From positions 328,345-392,344 of the forward strand of contig NZ_FMVC01000007.1 of NCBI RefSeq assembly GCF_900101855.1: DNA of 64,000 bases. The letters run 5' to 3'. The translations under genes and the position numbers were made by a program. Below the pieces are notes generated by a model. It saw only the letters and a program-made list of their open reading frames with translations, did no database searches and was not told the DNA's origin. The first letter of the stretch is position 1. The number at the start of each line of letters is the position of its first letter. Below are positions 1-10,700 of the stretch, in pieces. Source of the stretch: Flavobacterium anhuiense. Lineage in GTDB: Bacteria; Bacteroidota; Bacteroidia; Flavobacteriales; Flavobacteriaceae.

Positions 1-988
1 CTGACTGTCTGGAAGAAATCATTTCTTGCAACGGCCAAGCCTGCCAATAGCTATGTCCAGAAATTGTCTTTTTTACATTGCTTAAACCTCCAATATTTTT
101 AGAAGAATTAGCGGCAAAAAAATAATCGATCTGATTGGATCTGCTTTCTTTTCCTGAAACAGTTTTGTATAAAGATTCATAAGACCCGGCTTCTCCCACT
201 ACAATTTTTGCATCTAAGCCTTTTGATTGTAATTTTGGCGAAAGGACATTTACAAAACTATAAATATTAGCATTGGTTGCTGGAGAACCTTCTTGTCCAG
301 AACCATCCCATTCATATTGCGGTTCGTTAAACGGACTCACATAATCAATAGTCAAACCATGTTCTGTTTTTAACTTTTCTAAGGATGTTGCCCAGAAATC
401 AGCCAAATCTGGCATTTTACCTTCTTTTAAATTGTAAAATTCTTTGATCGTCGCATGGGCTTTTCCATTTTGAGTCAAATAAACAGGTGCGCTGTTGGCA
501 AAAGCTAAAAGTTTTTCTACACCACGTTCTTTCGCGGCTTTCATAAACCAAACCTGACCTGCTTGTTTTGACATATTGTACGAAACTCCATCAGCAGTAA
601 AGCATTCCGTTCTTCTCCATTCGTCTGTAATATCACTTGCGTCACCTTGTTCTGCGCTTCCTGTCCCAAGATTGAAACGCCACAAAGACAATCCAATTCC
701 TTTTGGATTTCCGTCAGCATCCATACCTTGGCTGAATAATAAATCGGCTATTTTATTTCTTTTATCAGTAGGCCAATTTTTTCCAATAAAATTACATTGC
801 CAAGCATCCGAAGCTCCAAAACTTTCCATGGTTTGAAGATTCATGTCTAAACTCACATTTAATTCCGCAACAGCATTTTCTGAACCTGAATTTTCAGATT
901 TTTCAGCATCACAGCTTACAAAAAGGAAACTTGCGAAAAGTAAGCCTGCAAACAGCAGACTCACTTTATTTTGATTATTAAACTTCAT
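1..988 (-). CDS. GH30-family glycoside hydrolase lipoprotein (3' end cut by window edge)
   Basis: The first 329 residues are visible; the C-terminus lies beyond the left edge. The N-terminus carries a hydrophobic signal ending in a lipobox (FLFVSC, Cys near residue 25), so it is probably a surface or periplasmic lipoprotein. The motif SFGASDAWQ near residue 60 is typical of GH30 enzymes. The acid/base motif FNEPQYEWDG, with Glu near residue 222, follows a TIM-barrel strand; the nucleophile Glu would be in the missing part. GH30 members of this type cleave beta-1,6-galactan or related beta-1,6-linked glycans, but the subfamily cannot be fixed here. The start codon lies one base after the SusD stop, so it is the last visible gene of the susE-like/susC/susD operon. 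Confidence 0.85.
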   Translation of the reverse strand, partial: MKFNNQNKVSLLFAGLLFASFLFVSCDAEKSENSGSENAVAELNVSLDMNLQTMESFGASDAWQCNFIGKNWPTDKRNKIADLLFSQGMDADGNPKGIGLSLWRFNLGTGSAEQGDASDITDEWRRTECFTADGVSYNMSKQAGQVWFMKAAKERGVEKLLAFANSAPVYLTQNGKAHATIKEFYNLKEGKMPDLADFWATSLEKLKTEHGLTIDYVSPFNEPQYEWDGSGQEGSPATNANIYSFVNVLSPKLQSKGLDAKIVVGEAGSYESLYKTVSGKESRSNQIDYFFAANSSKNIGGLSNVKKTISGHSYWQAWPLQEMISSRQS

Positions 989-989
989 G

Positions 990-2591
990 TTAGTATCCAG
1001 GATTTTGTTTAATGACATTACCACTTAAATCGATTTCTACTTGCGGAATTGGCCACAATAAGTGTTTAGAAGGATCAAAATTGATTCCTTTGTCTTGCGG
1101 TTCTCTCAAGTTAGTTGTTTCATATGGATCTGTAGAACTTAAATTATATTTCACAAAAGTTCCGTTTGGTCCCATTAAAGATTCTATAACCGGTCTTCCT
1201 GTTGTTGGGTCTTTTTCGCGGCGGATATCAAATAAACGCAATCCTTCAAAAGCCAATTCTAAACGGCGTTCTTTGTAGATTTGTCTCAATAAAGTTGGTC
1301 CCGAAATTCCTGTTTTTGGATCCAATTTCACACGTGCTCTAATGATGTTGATATCTGCTAAAGCATCACCACCTAAATGATAATTTGCTTCTGCTCTTGT
1401 CAAATACATTTCCGCCAAACGAATTAATGGAATGTTTAGCGGTAAGTGTCCGTCTTTTTTATCTAAAGAACGACGAGTTGCAATCGGAATATAATATTTA
1501 CGGCAAATACGTCCTGATTTATTATCGTTTAAGCTAAACTTATGTGTTGGGTTTAAAACTTCATCTCCATAAGCTGCTTCTCCCCATTTTGTGATAGTAC
1601 TTCTACGACGAATCACATCATTTTCAGAAAGATAAGCATTTTCTAAGTCACTTGTTGGCATACACCATCCCCATCCGTCTAAAACATCAGCAGCATCATT
1701 ACTTGGAAAATTCTTCTTGTCTTCTCCTCTTGCTCCAGATAAAGTTGGCAATGCCGCGCCTAAATCTCTGTTTTGAATAGAAGAAGACTGCGCTTCTAAA
1801 ATAGATTCTACTCCGTTATGATTGTTTACATTCCAAATATTTAAGAAATCTGCCTCTAACTGAAAAGGTCCTTCTGTGATAACTTTGTTCGAATAGGTTT
1901 TTGCCTCAGCCCATTTTTCTTGAAATAAAGAAACACGTGCCAATAAAGCATAAGCCGCCCATTTGTTTATTCTGCCGTCTCTATTTACAGGAGCACTTTC
2001 TAATTTAGCCGCCGCATCTTTAAGATCAGTTTCAATTTGCGCATATACTTCTGCAGCAGAACTTCTCTGTAAAGTTAAATCTCCTGTTCCTAATGATTTT
2101 GTATATAAAGGAACACCTCCAAAGAGATTTACCAATTCGTAGTAGCAATATGCACGCACAAATAAAGATTCTCCCATATATTGGTTTTTCTGGGCATCTG
2201 TAATTGGCGATTGAACCATTCTTTCTAAACCAATGTTTGCAGATTGAATGGTATAATAATGGGCTGTATAAATACTATTCATATCTCCCATATTATCTGG
2301 AGTAATAATGTATTGCGAACATGGTCTATGGGCTCCGCTGTCTTGTCCTGTATTTCCCATCCAAGCGTCATCTGTAGACATTTCGTTGGTCACTCTTGGA
2401 GCTGTTAGTGTCCACCAATCTTTGGCCAGCAGCAATCGCTGTGTTAACTCATTAGCATAATTTTCGCATTCTTGCGCGGTTTGAAAATAATTTTCTAAAG
2501 TCTGTGTTCCTCTTTGTTCTTTTTCAATAAAATCGCTGCAAGAAACTGCTAATAGAGAAAAAGCTATTATTGATACTATTATTTTTTTCAT
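990..2591 (-). CDS. SusD/RagB-family glycan-binding lipoprotein
   Basis: This 533-aa protein starts with a lipoprotein signal (LLAVSC, Cys at residue 18) and shows typical SusD features: an N-terminal SusD-like region, TPR-like helices in the middle (AYALLARVSLFQEKWAEAKTY) and a C-terminal RagB-type segment (LAEMYLTRAEANY, ELAFEGLRLFDIRR, LLWPIPQVEIDLSGN, ending in NPGY). SusD proteins sit on the outer surface as the lid of the SusC channel and bind the oligosaccharide. The gene begins 11 bases after the susC stop and is followed at once by the GH30 gene, so the three are co-transcribed. The ligand is not evident from sequence; the GH30 partner suggests a beta-1,6-linked galactan- or glucan-type side chain. 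Confidence 0.95.
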   Translation of the reverse strand: MKKIIVSIIAFSLLAVSCSDFIEKEQRGTQTLENYFQTAQECENYANELTQRLLLAKDWWTLTAPRVTNEMSTDDAWMGNTGQDSGAHRPCSQYIITPDNMGDMNSIYTAHYYTIQSANIGLERMVQSPITDAQKNQYMGESLFVRAYCYYELVNLFGGVPLYTKSLGTGDLTLQRSSAAEVYAQIETDLKDAAAKLESAPVNRDGRINKWAAYALLARVSLFQEKWAEAKTYSNKVITEGPFQLEADFLNIWNVNNHNGVESILEAQSSSIQNRDLGAALPTLSGARGEDKKNFPSNDAADVLDGWGWCMPTSDLENAYLSENDVIRRRSTITKWGEAAYGDEVLNPTHKFSLNDNKSGRICRKYYIPIATRRSLDKKDGHLPLNIPLIRLAEMYLTRAEANYHLGGDALADINIIRARVKLDPKTGISGPTLLRQIYKERRLELAFEGLRLFDIRREKDPTTGRPVIESLMGPNGTFVKYNLSSTDPYETTNLREPQDKGINFDPSKHLLWPIPQVEIDLSGNVIKQNPGY

Positions 2592-2602
2592 GATCGTTTT
2601 GA

Positions 2603-5600
2603 TTAAAATGCAACATTAAGTCCCATCAAGATTGTTGGCTGTACTGGATAATTCCATCCTCCAAAACCTGATCCTTTTACTCTATCTCCCTGATTAGGAT
2701 CTCCTCCAGCAACCTCAGGATCAACTCCTGTATACTTTGTCCATGTCCATAAATTCTGGCCCGATAATGAAACTCTTAATTTATCCAATCCGAATTTGTT
2801 ATAGAAAGAATATCCTACTTGTAAATTTTTCATACGCACATAAGAGCCATCTTCTACATAAAGAGAAGAGAATTTGGTAAAGTTTTCGTTGTTATCGTCT
2901 TTAGACAAACGAGGGATATAGTTTGAAGTCCCTTCGCCATGCCAAGCCATCTGCTCCAATCCACTTACTTTGTTAGTTAAACTTGCACCATTGTATAAAT
3001 CCGATATGTTCTGGTTAACGATTTCATTTCCGATACTTGAATAGAAATTGGCCACTAAATCAAATCCTTTGTAAGCAAAATTTAAATTCAAACCAATGTT
3101 GTAATCAGCCCACGGAGAACCTATTTTTGTTCTGTCTTTTTCATCTATTTTTCCATCGCCGTTTAAATCTTTAAAGCGAACGTCTCCTACTTGTGCATAC
3201 GGCTGTAATTTCGTTCCGTGCTCATCTGTATGCGAGTTTAATTCCGTTTGGTTTTGGAACAATCCATCTGCCACATATCCGTAGAAATACCCAGGAACGT
3301 CACCTTTAACAGTTAAGGTTCTGTTTCCTGATCCGTATAATCTTTCTCCATCAGAAGAAAGCGATACCATATCTACATTCACTGTTGTAAAAGTTACGTC
3401 TACCCCATAAGAGAAATCACCTTTTTTATCTTTATAAGAAACAAGCAAATCGATACCGCTGGACTGCATAGAACCAACATTGGTCCACATTCTTGAATAA
3501 TCTGGAAATCCGCTATACGTTGGAAACTGTTTTAAGAACAGCATGTCATTGGTTTTCTTTTTATAATATTCCAAAGAGCCTGAAAGTTTGTTTTTCCAGA
3601 AACCGAAATCCAAACCAAAACTCATATCTTCTACCGTTTCCCATTTAATGTCTTTATTTGCCATTGAAGAAGGAAAAGAAGTATCAACAACCCCTCCGCC
3701 AATTACATAATATCCTTGCCCAATATTTGATTGATAAACCGCATCTGGCAAACCTTGATTTCCTACTTTACCCCATCCTGCTCTTAATCTTAAGTCGCTA
3801 ACGAAATCTTTGGCAGATTCCATAAAGCCTTCGTTTAAAATTCTCCAGGAAACCGATGCAGAAGGGAAATTTGCCCATTTGTTATTGGTCATAAATTTTG
3901 AAGAGCCATCACGTCTAAATGTTCCAGTGAAATAATACTTTTCATCATAATTATAAGAAAAACGAGAGATATAAGACATTAAGGAACTTGACCAGCTGTT
4001 TCCTTTACTGTCTTTATTTTTGGTTGCCGCATTTAACTCTCTCATAGAATCTGAGTTGTTTGGCACCCCTTCTCCATATCCCCAAAGATCATTGCCGTTA
4101 TACTCTTCCATGGTATTACCCACCATTAAAGAAGCATGGTGTTTTTCTGCAAATTTTCTAGAGTACGTAATCGTATTCTGCCAAGTCCAATCTACATTTG
4201 TAGTATTCCATTTTTCAACAGTATTAATTTCTTGTTTTTCGTGAGCTGCGTCAATTACAAAATCTGGAACGAATTTATTTCTCACTTTGTCTCCAACCTC
4301 AACAGATGCTTGTGTACGAATCACTAAACCTTTTATTGGCTCGTACTGTAAATATCCGTTTGTGTTTAAATTGTACTGATCGGTATAGTCGTCATATCTT
4401 TTTACAGCTGCAACCGGATTCCATACATAAGATGGAGATCTTGCATAAATGCTGTATTCATTTTCTGTTCCGTTCAACTGATCTACTGGTTTGTAAATTG
4501 GCGTAATGGGATCAATTTTATCGAAGTCAGCCCAGTTTCCAGGTGCTCCCCAAGTTTCATAACGCGGATTTAATGTAATTCCTGCTGACAGCTTTTTTGA
4601 GAATTTAAAATCGTTGGCAATTCTCATTGTTATTCTTTCCCATCCGCCTATACCGTAAATAGATTCCGAATTATAATAATTCAGACTTATTCCGTAAGTA
4701 TGTTTGTCAGAGCCTCCTGAAATTCCTAAAGAAGCATTGGTAACGGGTGTTCCTTTTCTAATTCCTTCCTTCCACCAATCTGTCGTTTTTCCTCTGTATT
4801 GGGACGGATTTGGCAGATAATCAGCATAACCTGAATTATTGTTGGCCGTATTCATTATTCGGGCGTAAGTTTCTGCATCAGCCATATCGTATGGATTATT
4901 CATAATCTGCATACCAGAGCTTAAATCGAAAGTAAATCTGGTTTTGCCTTCTTTACCTTTTTTAGTGGTGATCAAAATAACTCCGTTAGACGCGCGAGAA
5001 CCGTAAATAGCACTTGCAGAAGCATCTTTTAAAACTTCCATAGATTCTATTTCGTTGTTGCTTAAGAAATTGATGCTTGTTCCCATCGGAATTCCGTCTA
5101 CTACATACAATGGATCTGTGTTTAAATTTAAAGTCGAAATACCACGAATTAAAACTCTTGGCTGCGCTCCTGGACCTCCTTGTCCCGTAACCTGCACTCC
5201 AGAAACTTTTCCTTGAAGCGATTCTGCTACGTTACCAACAGTCATAGTTTGCAATTCTTTTCCTTTTACAGAAGAAATCGAACTCGTAACGTCGCTCTTT
5301 TTTACGGCCGCATAACCTACTACCACTATCTCATCTAATGCCTGACTTGATTCCTGCATTACTACACTAATTTCTGTTTTATCTCCAACTGATACAAGCT
5401 GGGAAGTAAAACCTACAAACGAGAATTCGATTTGTGCATTTTTGTTTGGAACACTGATAGTATAATTTCCATCAAAATCAGTTGCTGCCGATGTCGAAGT
5501 TCCTTTTACTATTACATTTACTCCTGGAATCGGCACATTGGCTTTATCCTTAACAGTACCTTTTATTTTTATTTGTCCAAAAGATACAGCAGTACACAAA

Positions 5601-5635
5601 AGGGCAATAAAAAATCCTATATATTTAAATTTCAT
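2603..5635 (-). CDS. SusC/RagA-family TonB-dependent outer-membrane transporter
   Basis: This 1010-aa protein has a signal peptide (to about residue 20, SFGQ), then a carboxypeptidase-regulatory-like beta-sandwich (IKGTVKDKANVPIPGVNVIVKG, residues 23-95). The SusC linker and TonB-box region (ALDEIVVVGYAAVKKSDVT, about 98-118) and the plug (VAESLQGKVSGVQV, VLIRGISTLN, PLYVVDGIP, IESMEVLKDASASAIYGSRASNGVILITTKKG) follow. The rest is a long beta-barrel ending in an aromatic-rich C-terminus (GLNVAF). It imports an oligosaccharide across the outer membrane with TonB energy and pairs with the downstream SusD. The upstream gap to the SusE-like gene is short (46 bases), so one transcript is likely. 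Normal length for the family. Confidence 0.97.
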   Translation of the reverse strand: MKFKYIGFFIALLCTAVSFGQIKIKGTVKDKANVPIPGVNVIVKGTSTSAATDFDGNYTISVPNKNAQIEFSFVGFTSQLVSVGDKTEISVVMQESSQALDEIVVVGYAAVKKSDVTSSISSVKGKELQTMTVGNVAESLQGKVSGVQVTGQGGPGAQPRVLIRGISTLNLNTDPLYVVDGIPMGTSINFLSNNEIESMEVLKDASASAIYGSRASNGVILITTKKGKEGKTRFTFDLSSGMQIMNNPYDMADAETYARIMNTANNNSGYADYLPNPSQYRGKTTDWWKEGIRKGTPVTNASLGISGGSDKHTYGISLNYYNSESIYGIGGWERITMRIANDFKFSKKLSAGITLNPRYETWGAPGNWADFDKIDPITPIYKPVDQLNGTENEYSIYARSPSYVWNPVAAVKRYDDYTDQYNLNTNGYLQYEPIKGLVIRTQASVEVGDKVRNKFVPDFVIDAAHEKQEINTVEKWNTTNVDWTWQNTITYSRKFAEKHHASLMVGNTMEEYNGNDLWGYGEGVPNNSDSMRELNAATKNKDSKGNSWSSSLMSYISRFSYNYDEKYYFTGTFRRDGSSKFMTNNKWANFPSASVSWRILNEGFMESAKDFVSDLRLRAGWGKVGNQGLPDAVYQSNIGQGYYVIGGGVVDTSFPSSMANKDIKWETVEDMSFGLDFGFWKNKLSGSLEYYKKKTNDMLFLKQFPTYSGFPDYSRMWTNVGSMQSSGIDLLVSYKDKKGDFSYGVDVTFTTVNVDMVSLSSDGERLYGSGNRTLTVKGDVPGYFYGYVADGLFQNQTELNSHTDEHGTKLQPYAQVGDVRFKDLNGDGKIDEKDRTKIGSPWADYNIGLNLNFAYKGFDLVANFYSSIGNEIVNQNISDLYNGASLTNKVSGLEQMAWHGEGTSNYIPRLSKDDNNENFTKFSSLYVEDGSYVRMKNLQVGYSFYNKFGLDKLRVSLSGQNLWTWTKYTGVDPEVAGGDPNQGDRVKGSGFGGWNYPVQPTILMGLNVAF

Positions 5636-5681
5636 ATCAAGCTGTTTTATTTGTTTAATGTTACAACTACGTTATAACCAA

Positions 5682-7079
5682 CTATTTTTTTGTTATAAAT
5701 ACTCTTTCCAATTCGGTATCTAAGACTACTTTGTAAACACCTGGAGCGGCAGGATATTTGGCATTTCCATTTTCTCCTGGCGACATGGTTGCAATTCCAT
5801 TTTTGATTAGTCTCCAAGAAGGATCCCACCATTGGCCTGTGAAAGTTGCTTCTATAGTTCCCGTTAAAGTGTATTCTCCAACCAATTGATATGGATTGGC
5901 AGGATTATTAGTTAAGTGTAAACTTTTTTGAGTCCAAGCATCCCAAGTATCCCAAGTTGCTCCTTGAATTCCGCCGCCGCAAACACTTACAAATGGTTTT
6001 CTTAACGCAGCATCATCATGCCATAAACCATTTGCAATATCTGCCCAAACTTTACTTGTTGGAGTATATTTCTCAGCAGTATATTTTAAAGTATTTGGAT
6101 TTACTTTTATTTTATAATATCCTTTTGTTGGCAAAATAATTGGCGTTGAAGCAACATCATCTACTAATTCTCCAGAAGCATTTAAACCAAAGCAATGAGG
6201 GGCAAAATCAGATTCCTGACCTAAGAAATATACTTCTTTGTTGTCTTTATCGGCGTAATACTTGAATTCGAAATCCTGTCCGCTTTTTTCATGGAAATAC
6301 ATCGGAACTCCAACTGCATCTGTAGTCAGATTGGTCCCTTTTGGCTGATCGCATAAATAGATAGCTGGATATTCATTAGTAGCCACAATATTTACGTTTA
6401 GTGCTCCTGAATTTGGAATCGCAAATTTATCTTTAGCAGTAATTGTTAAAACATAATTAGCAGCAGTTACTGGCAATTTATATGTTTTGTTGAATGTATA
6501 TGACTGCGGAGATCCTGACAACTGAATCATTTCATCGATTCCTAAAGCTTCACATTTTACTTGTACATAATCGATTCCTGAATCATCGTTTACTACAAAA
6601 TTTACTGGCATTTCATTACTTGTAGACAACAAAATCACCGCCCCTTCTTTTGGCGTAACCATTGTTATGCTGGGAGCCGCAAACTCACCATCTAAACGCA
6701 GATTAATCTCTTCGTTGACAACATTGCCTGAAACGTCTGTAATAGCTAGTTTAATTTTGAAAGATTCCGACGTTCCTCGATCTGCAGGAATTTCAAAAAA
6801 ATAACTTAAATCATACGATTTTAAAAGCGGATCTGTTCCAAAAGAAATTACTTTATCCAGAGATAATTCTGGAATCTGAATTTGTACGCTTTTTAATCCT
6901 AAATCGTCTGCAAGCGCAGCTTTAATTTCAAATTTTCTACTCGGAGCTCCATAGATCTCTTTTGTAGAAACTACCACCGTAGGATTATCAGAACTTGGAA
7001 ATCCTGATTCATTATTTTGGCATCCTGTTACGAGAAGGCCAAAAAGAGCAAGAAAAAATAAAAATACATTTTTTTTCAT
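5682..7079 (-). CDS. SusE/SusF-like outer-membrane glycan-binding lipoprotein
   Basis: This 465-aa protein has a lipoprotein signal (LFGLLVTGC, Cys at residue 20). The middle contains two repeated Ig-like modules (about 30-130 and 130-230; second one TMVTPKEGAVILLSTSNEMPVNF). The C-terminal half looks like the SusE/SusF starch-binding-like fold: repeated aromatic-rich strands such as WDTWDAWTQKSLHL and TFTGQWWDPSWRLIKNG, ending in YKVVLDTELERVFITKK. Such proteins are surface glycan-binding accessories of SusCD complexes. It is the first gene of the operon, upstream of susC; SusE proteins are more often encoded downstream of susD. Which glycan it binds is not shown. The family call rests on architecture and context rather than on a diagnostic motif. 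Confidence 0.75.
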   Translation of the reverse strand: MKKNVFLFFLALFGLLVTGCQNNESGFPSSDNPTVVVSTKEIYGAPSRKFEIKAALADDLGLKSVQIQIPELSLDKVISFGTDPLLKSYDLSYFFEIPADRGTSESFKIKLAITDVSGNVVNEEINLRLDGEFAAPSITMVTPKEGAVILLSTSNEMPVNFVVNDDSGIDYVQVKCEALGIDEMIQLSGSPQSYTFNKTYKLPVTAANYVLTITAKDKFAIPNSGALNVNIVATNEYPAIYLCDQPKGTNLTTDAVGVPMYFHEKSGQDFEFKYYADKDNKEVYFLGQESDFAPHCFGLNASGELVDDVASTPIILPTKGYYKIKVNPNTLKYTAEKYTPTSKVWADIANGLWHDDAALRKPFVSVCGGGIQGATWDTWDAWTQKSLHLTNNPANPYQLVGEYTLTGTIEATFTGQWWDPSWRLIKNGIATMSPGENGNAKYPAAPGVYKVVLDTELERVFITKK

Positions 7080-7712
7080 TTCTTTAATTTTTGAGGTTAG
7101 GTTAGTTAGTTTTTTTTCTAAAAGTCAAAGTTTGTTTTTTAAATCTCGTAGGTTATTCGAGGTAATGCTTTTTTTATGTGAGGCGGTAAAAAAAGTAAAC
7201 CGATTATTATGTGGTCATTTTCATATTATTTGAGTTTGGTTACATGGTTAGATATTTCTTTTTTATTTCCTTTTAAGTTTATAATAAGTGCCTTTTTTAA
7301 GTAACCCAGCAGCTTAAATTAACTGCTGGATTGATAAGTAATGAAAAACAACCACTACTGATCTTAAAGTTTAAAGAGTGCTCAGTTCTTTAAACAGATA
7401 ACTAACTATCTTAATTAACACTTATGACTAACAGCAAAACCTATTTGTTGATTGCTATTACTGCAAAGAAATGTTTAAATAACACTTCTGATGAGGGGTA
7501 AATTGGAAAAAAAAGGAGGTCAAAATTGTAATTAACCATTATTTTGAATTAAATTTTAAAGAGTATTTAAAATCATGTGGGATTTTTTACAAAATATATA
7601 ATTATTGAATAAAATGCAGTTTTTAAGCTAAAACGTTTGAGCTGGATAAAAAAATTCAAGCTTTCACTAAAAAAAACAGCTGATTCTGCAACAGTAAAAA
7701 TGAATGTAGCAC
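7080..7712. other. Gene-free 633-bp gap with three stacked inverted repeats
   Basis: No credible gene. It lies between the regulator gene's stop and the start of the SusE-like gene, so it should hold the promoter and control region of the first locus. It contains three consecutive inverted repeats: CCAGCAG/CTGCTGG (7306-7312 and 7323-7329), GTTTAAAGA/TCTTTAAAC (7369-7377 and 7387-7395, perfect 9-bp arms) and AGATA/TATCT (about 7397-7411). None is followed by a U-tract on the minus strand, so they do not look like simple terminators. I found no TAnnTTTG element for the minus strand here. Confidence 0.5.
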
Positions 7713-10700
7713 CTATTTAATGATATTCAAGTCAGAATTGAATGACGTTTTATACTTTTTGATATATTCTGAAGGAGTCATTCCAAAAAGTTTTACAAAC
7801 TGTTGTCTAAAATATTTCGGATCTTCAAATCCAACCTCGGTACTCGCCTGAGTAATATTCATATCTTCAGTCAGCATCAGCATCGCTGCTCTTCTGATTC
7901 GCAAAGAACGAATAAAAGCATTTAAGGTTTGACCAGAAATAATTTTGATCTTAGTATAAAGCGTTCTGTGGCTCATTCCCATTTCAAGGGCAAAAGTTCG
8001 AATCGTGAAATCTTTTTTATGAATATTAGCTTCAACAATTTCTATGCATTTTTTTAATATCTCTTGATATTCAACAGGAACTTTCTGGGTATTTTCTTTT
8101 AATGTTATACTATCCAAGAAATAGGTTCGCAAGTTATGGCGATTTCGCAATAGAGAATCGACTCTTGCTGTGAGAATATCATCATCAAATGGTTTTGTGA
8201 TATAGTCATCTGCGCCCTCATTAATTCCTTGCAAATGAGTTTCTGGATTTTTAGATGCTGTCAATAAAATAACGGGAATATGTGATAGAGCGTTATCTTC
8301 TTTAATTCTTCGGCACAGCTCTAAACCATCCATAGCTTCCATTGTAATATCGCTAATGACAAGATCTGGCATATGTTTTTTGGTCATTTTTAAACCTTCT
8401 TCGCCATTTTCAGCACTGTAGACTATATAATTATCAGCAAATAACTTAATAAGGTACGCTCTAATTTCTGCATTATCATCAATAATCAAAACGGTTCGCT
8501 TATCGCTTAACATAGTCTTCTTAAAATCACTGTCTGCTATTGAAGTCATTGCTGCAGGAATCGGCTCTTCGATTTCATCTGGAATCAATTCATCAAATAA
8601 TTGGCTTCGCTGTGGTTTTTCATTGGTAATTTCTATATCCTCAAAATGACTGTTTCCTTTTAAAAATGCCAATTTAAATGTACTTCCCTTTCCTTTCTCA
8701 CTGCTGCAGAGTACAGATCCTTTATGTTTGTCAACGAAATATTTAACAATATAAAGTCCAATGCCAAAACCAGTTCCAACTGAAACTTTCGAATTAATTT
8801 GTCTGAATTTTTCAAAAATAACATCAATATCTTTTTTATCAATTCCATCTCCGCTATCACTTATTTCAAGAAAAACTTCATCATCATTTTCAGTTACTGT
8901 CAAATTGATTTCGCCTCGAATTGGCGTGTATTTAAAAGCATTTGACATTAAATTAAACAGTGAAATTTCAATCTTTTCATAATCCCCAATAATGGTAATT
9001 TCGTGTTCTGGAATAATGAAATTATAACTAATCTGTTTTTCCTTTGCCTGATTGACGAAGCATTGATACACTTCATTCGAAAGATTATTTACATCTATTG
9101 GAGACAAACGCAAAGAATCGGCATCATTTTCTGCTTTTCTTAGTAAAAGTAATTGATCTACCAAACTTAAAAGTCTTCTGGCATTTCGATGAGCAATTGC
9201 CAAATCACTTCCAGAAGAGCCCTTTTCGACAATTTCTTTTTGAACTGCTTTTTTCAGCGGATTAATAATCAGCGAAAGCGGTGTTCTAAATTCATGCGAA
9301 ATATAAGTAAACATAGACGACTGCTTTTCGGCAATCTCTTTTTCTTTCTTGCTTTCAAGCTCTGCGATTTTAACCTTATACTTTAATTTTTCTTTGTTTT
9401 TGTTATAATCCAAATATAAAAATAGTATTCCCCCAATTGCTAAAAGATATAAGGCATAAGCCCACCAAGTTCTATACCAAGGCGGTAAAACTGTTATAGA
9501 AACCAGACTTACTTCTTTATTCCATCCGCCTTGAAAATTGGTTGTCTTTACTTTAAAGGTGTATTTCCCCTCTGGAAGTCGCGAATAATTTGCTTTTCTG
9601 GTTTGGCCCACATAGTTCCACTGCTGATCCCAACCTTCCAAAAAATAGGCATAATTTATCTTATCTGCATTATTGTAGTCTAGCGCCACAAATTCTAATG
9701 ACAAAGTGGTTTGATCGTATTCCAAGCTAACTTCTTTGATTTTATTAGAACTCACATCAACCTCAGCTTTACTTTCTTCAATAAGCTGATTATTGACGTA
9801 AAAATCTGTTAGCAAGACATTATTTTTTTGGATAAAGCCTTTTATTGTATGGGGATAAAAAACATTAAAACCGTTTATGCCTCCAAAAAGAAATTCCCCA
9901 GATGATAGTTTTATTCCAGCATTAAAACTAAACTGATTGCTTTGAAGTCCGTCATTTACAGAAAAATTACGGAATGTTTTAGTCTTTTTATCGTATCGGC
10001 AGATTCCATTATAAGTACTCATCCACAAGTTTCCTTCTTGATCTTCCAAAAGCCTTAGAATGGAATTTGAAGGCAGACCATCGTCTATTGTTAATCTTTT
10101 AAAAGTATTGGTCTTTCGGTCAAATAAAAGCAGACCTCCTTCTTGCGTTCCAACCCAAAGATTTTTATCCTTGTCTTCATGAATACATCTGATAGGATTT
10201 CCAATTACTTTTTTAGTGATTTTGCGAGTATTTTTGTCAATAGATAAAAGCGAAGTATAATTTCCTGCCCATAACTTTCCATCAGAAGTTTCGATCATGC
10301 ATTGCAGGTTATCGATTCTTTTATCGAAAGGTTCAAAGACATCTTTTTTTCGATTTAAAAGATACAGTGTACCTTCATTTGTCGAACTTGCCCAAATATT
10401 TGCTTTTGAATCTTTAAAGACAAACCAGATATTTTTCTCAATTTGTTTGGTATAAGGATTATAGCAAGAATATTTTTTAACGTTATTCGTACTCTTGTTT
10501 ATTTTATTGATTCCTCCAGCCCAAGTTGAAATCCAGATATCGTTAGTATTATCACGAACTATTCCTGTTATAAAAGGACTAGACAGCGAATTTCCATAAT
10601 TTGTATAATTGTTGTTTTTTCTATCCCAATATTTTAAGCCTGCACCGTCTGTACCGACCCAAACATTCTTATTTTCATCTTCGCAAAAAGATAAAATAAA

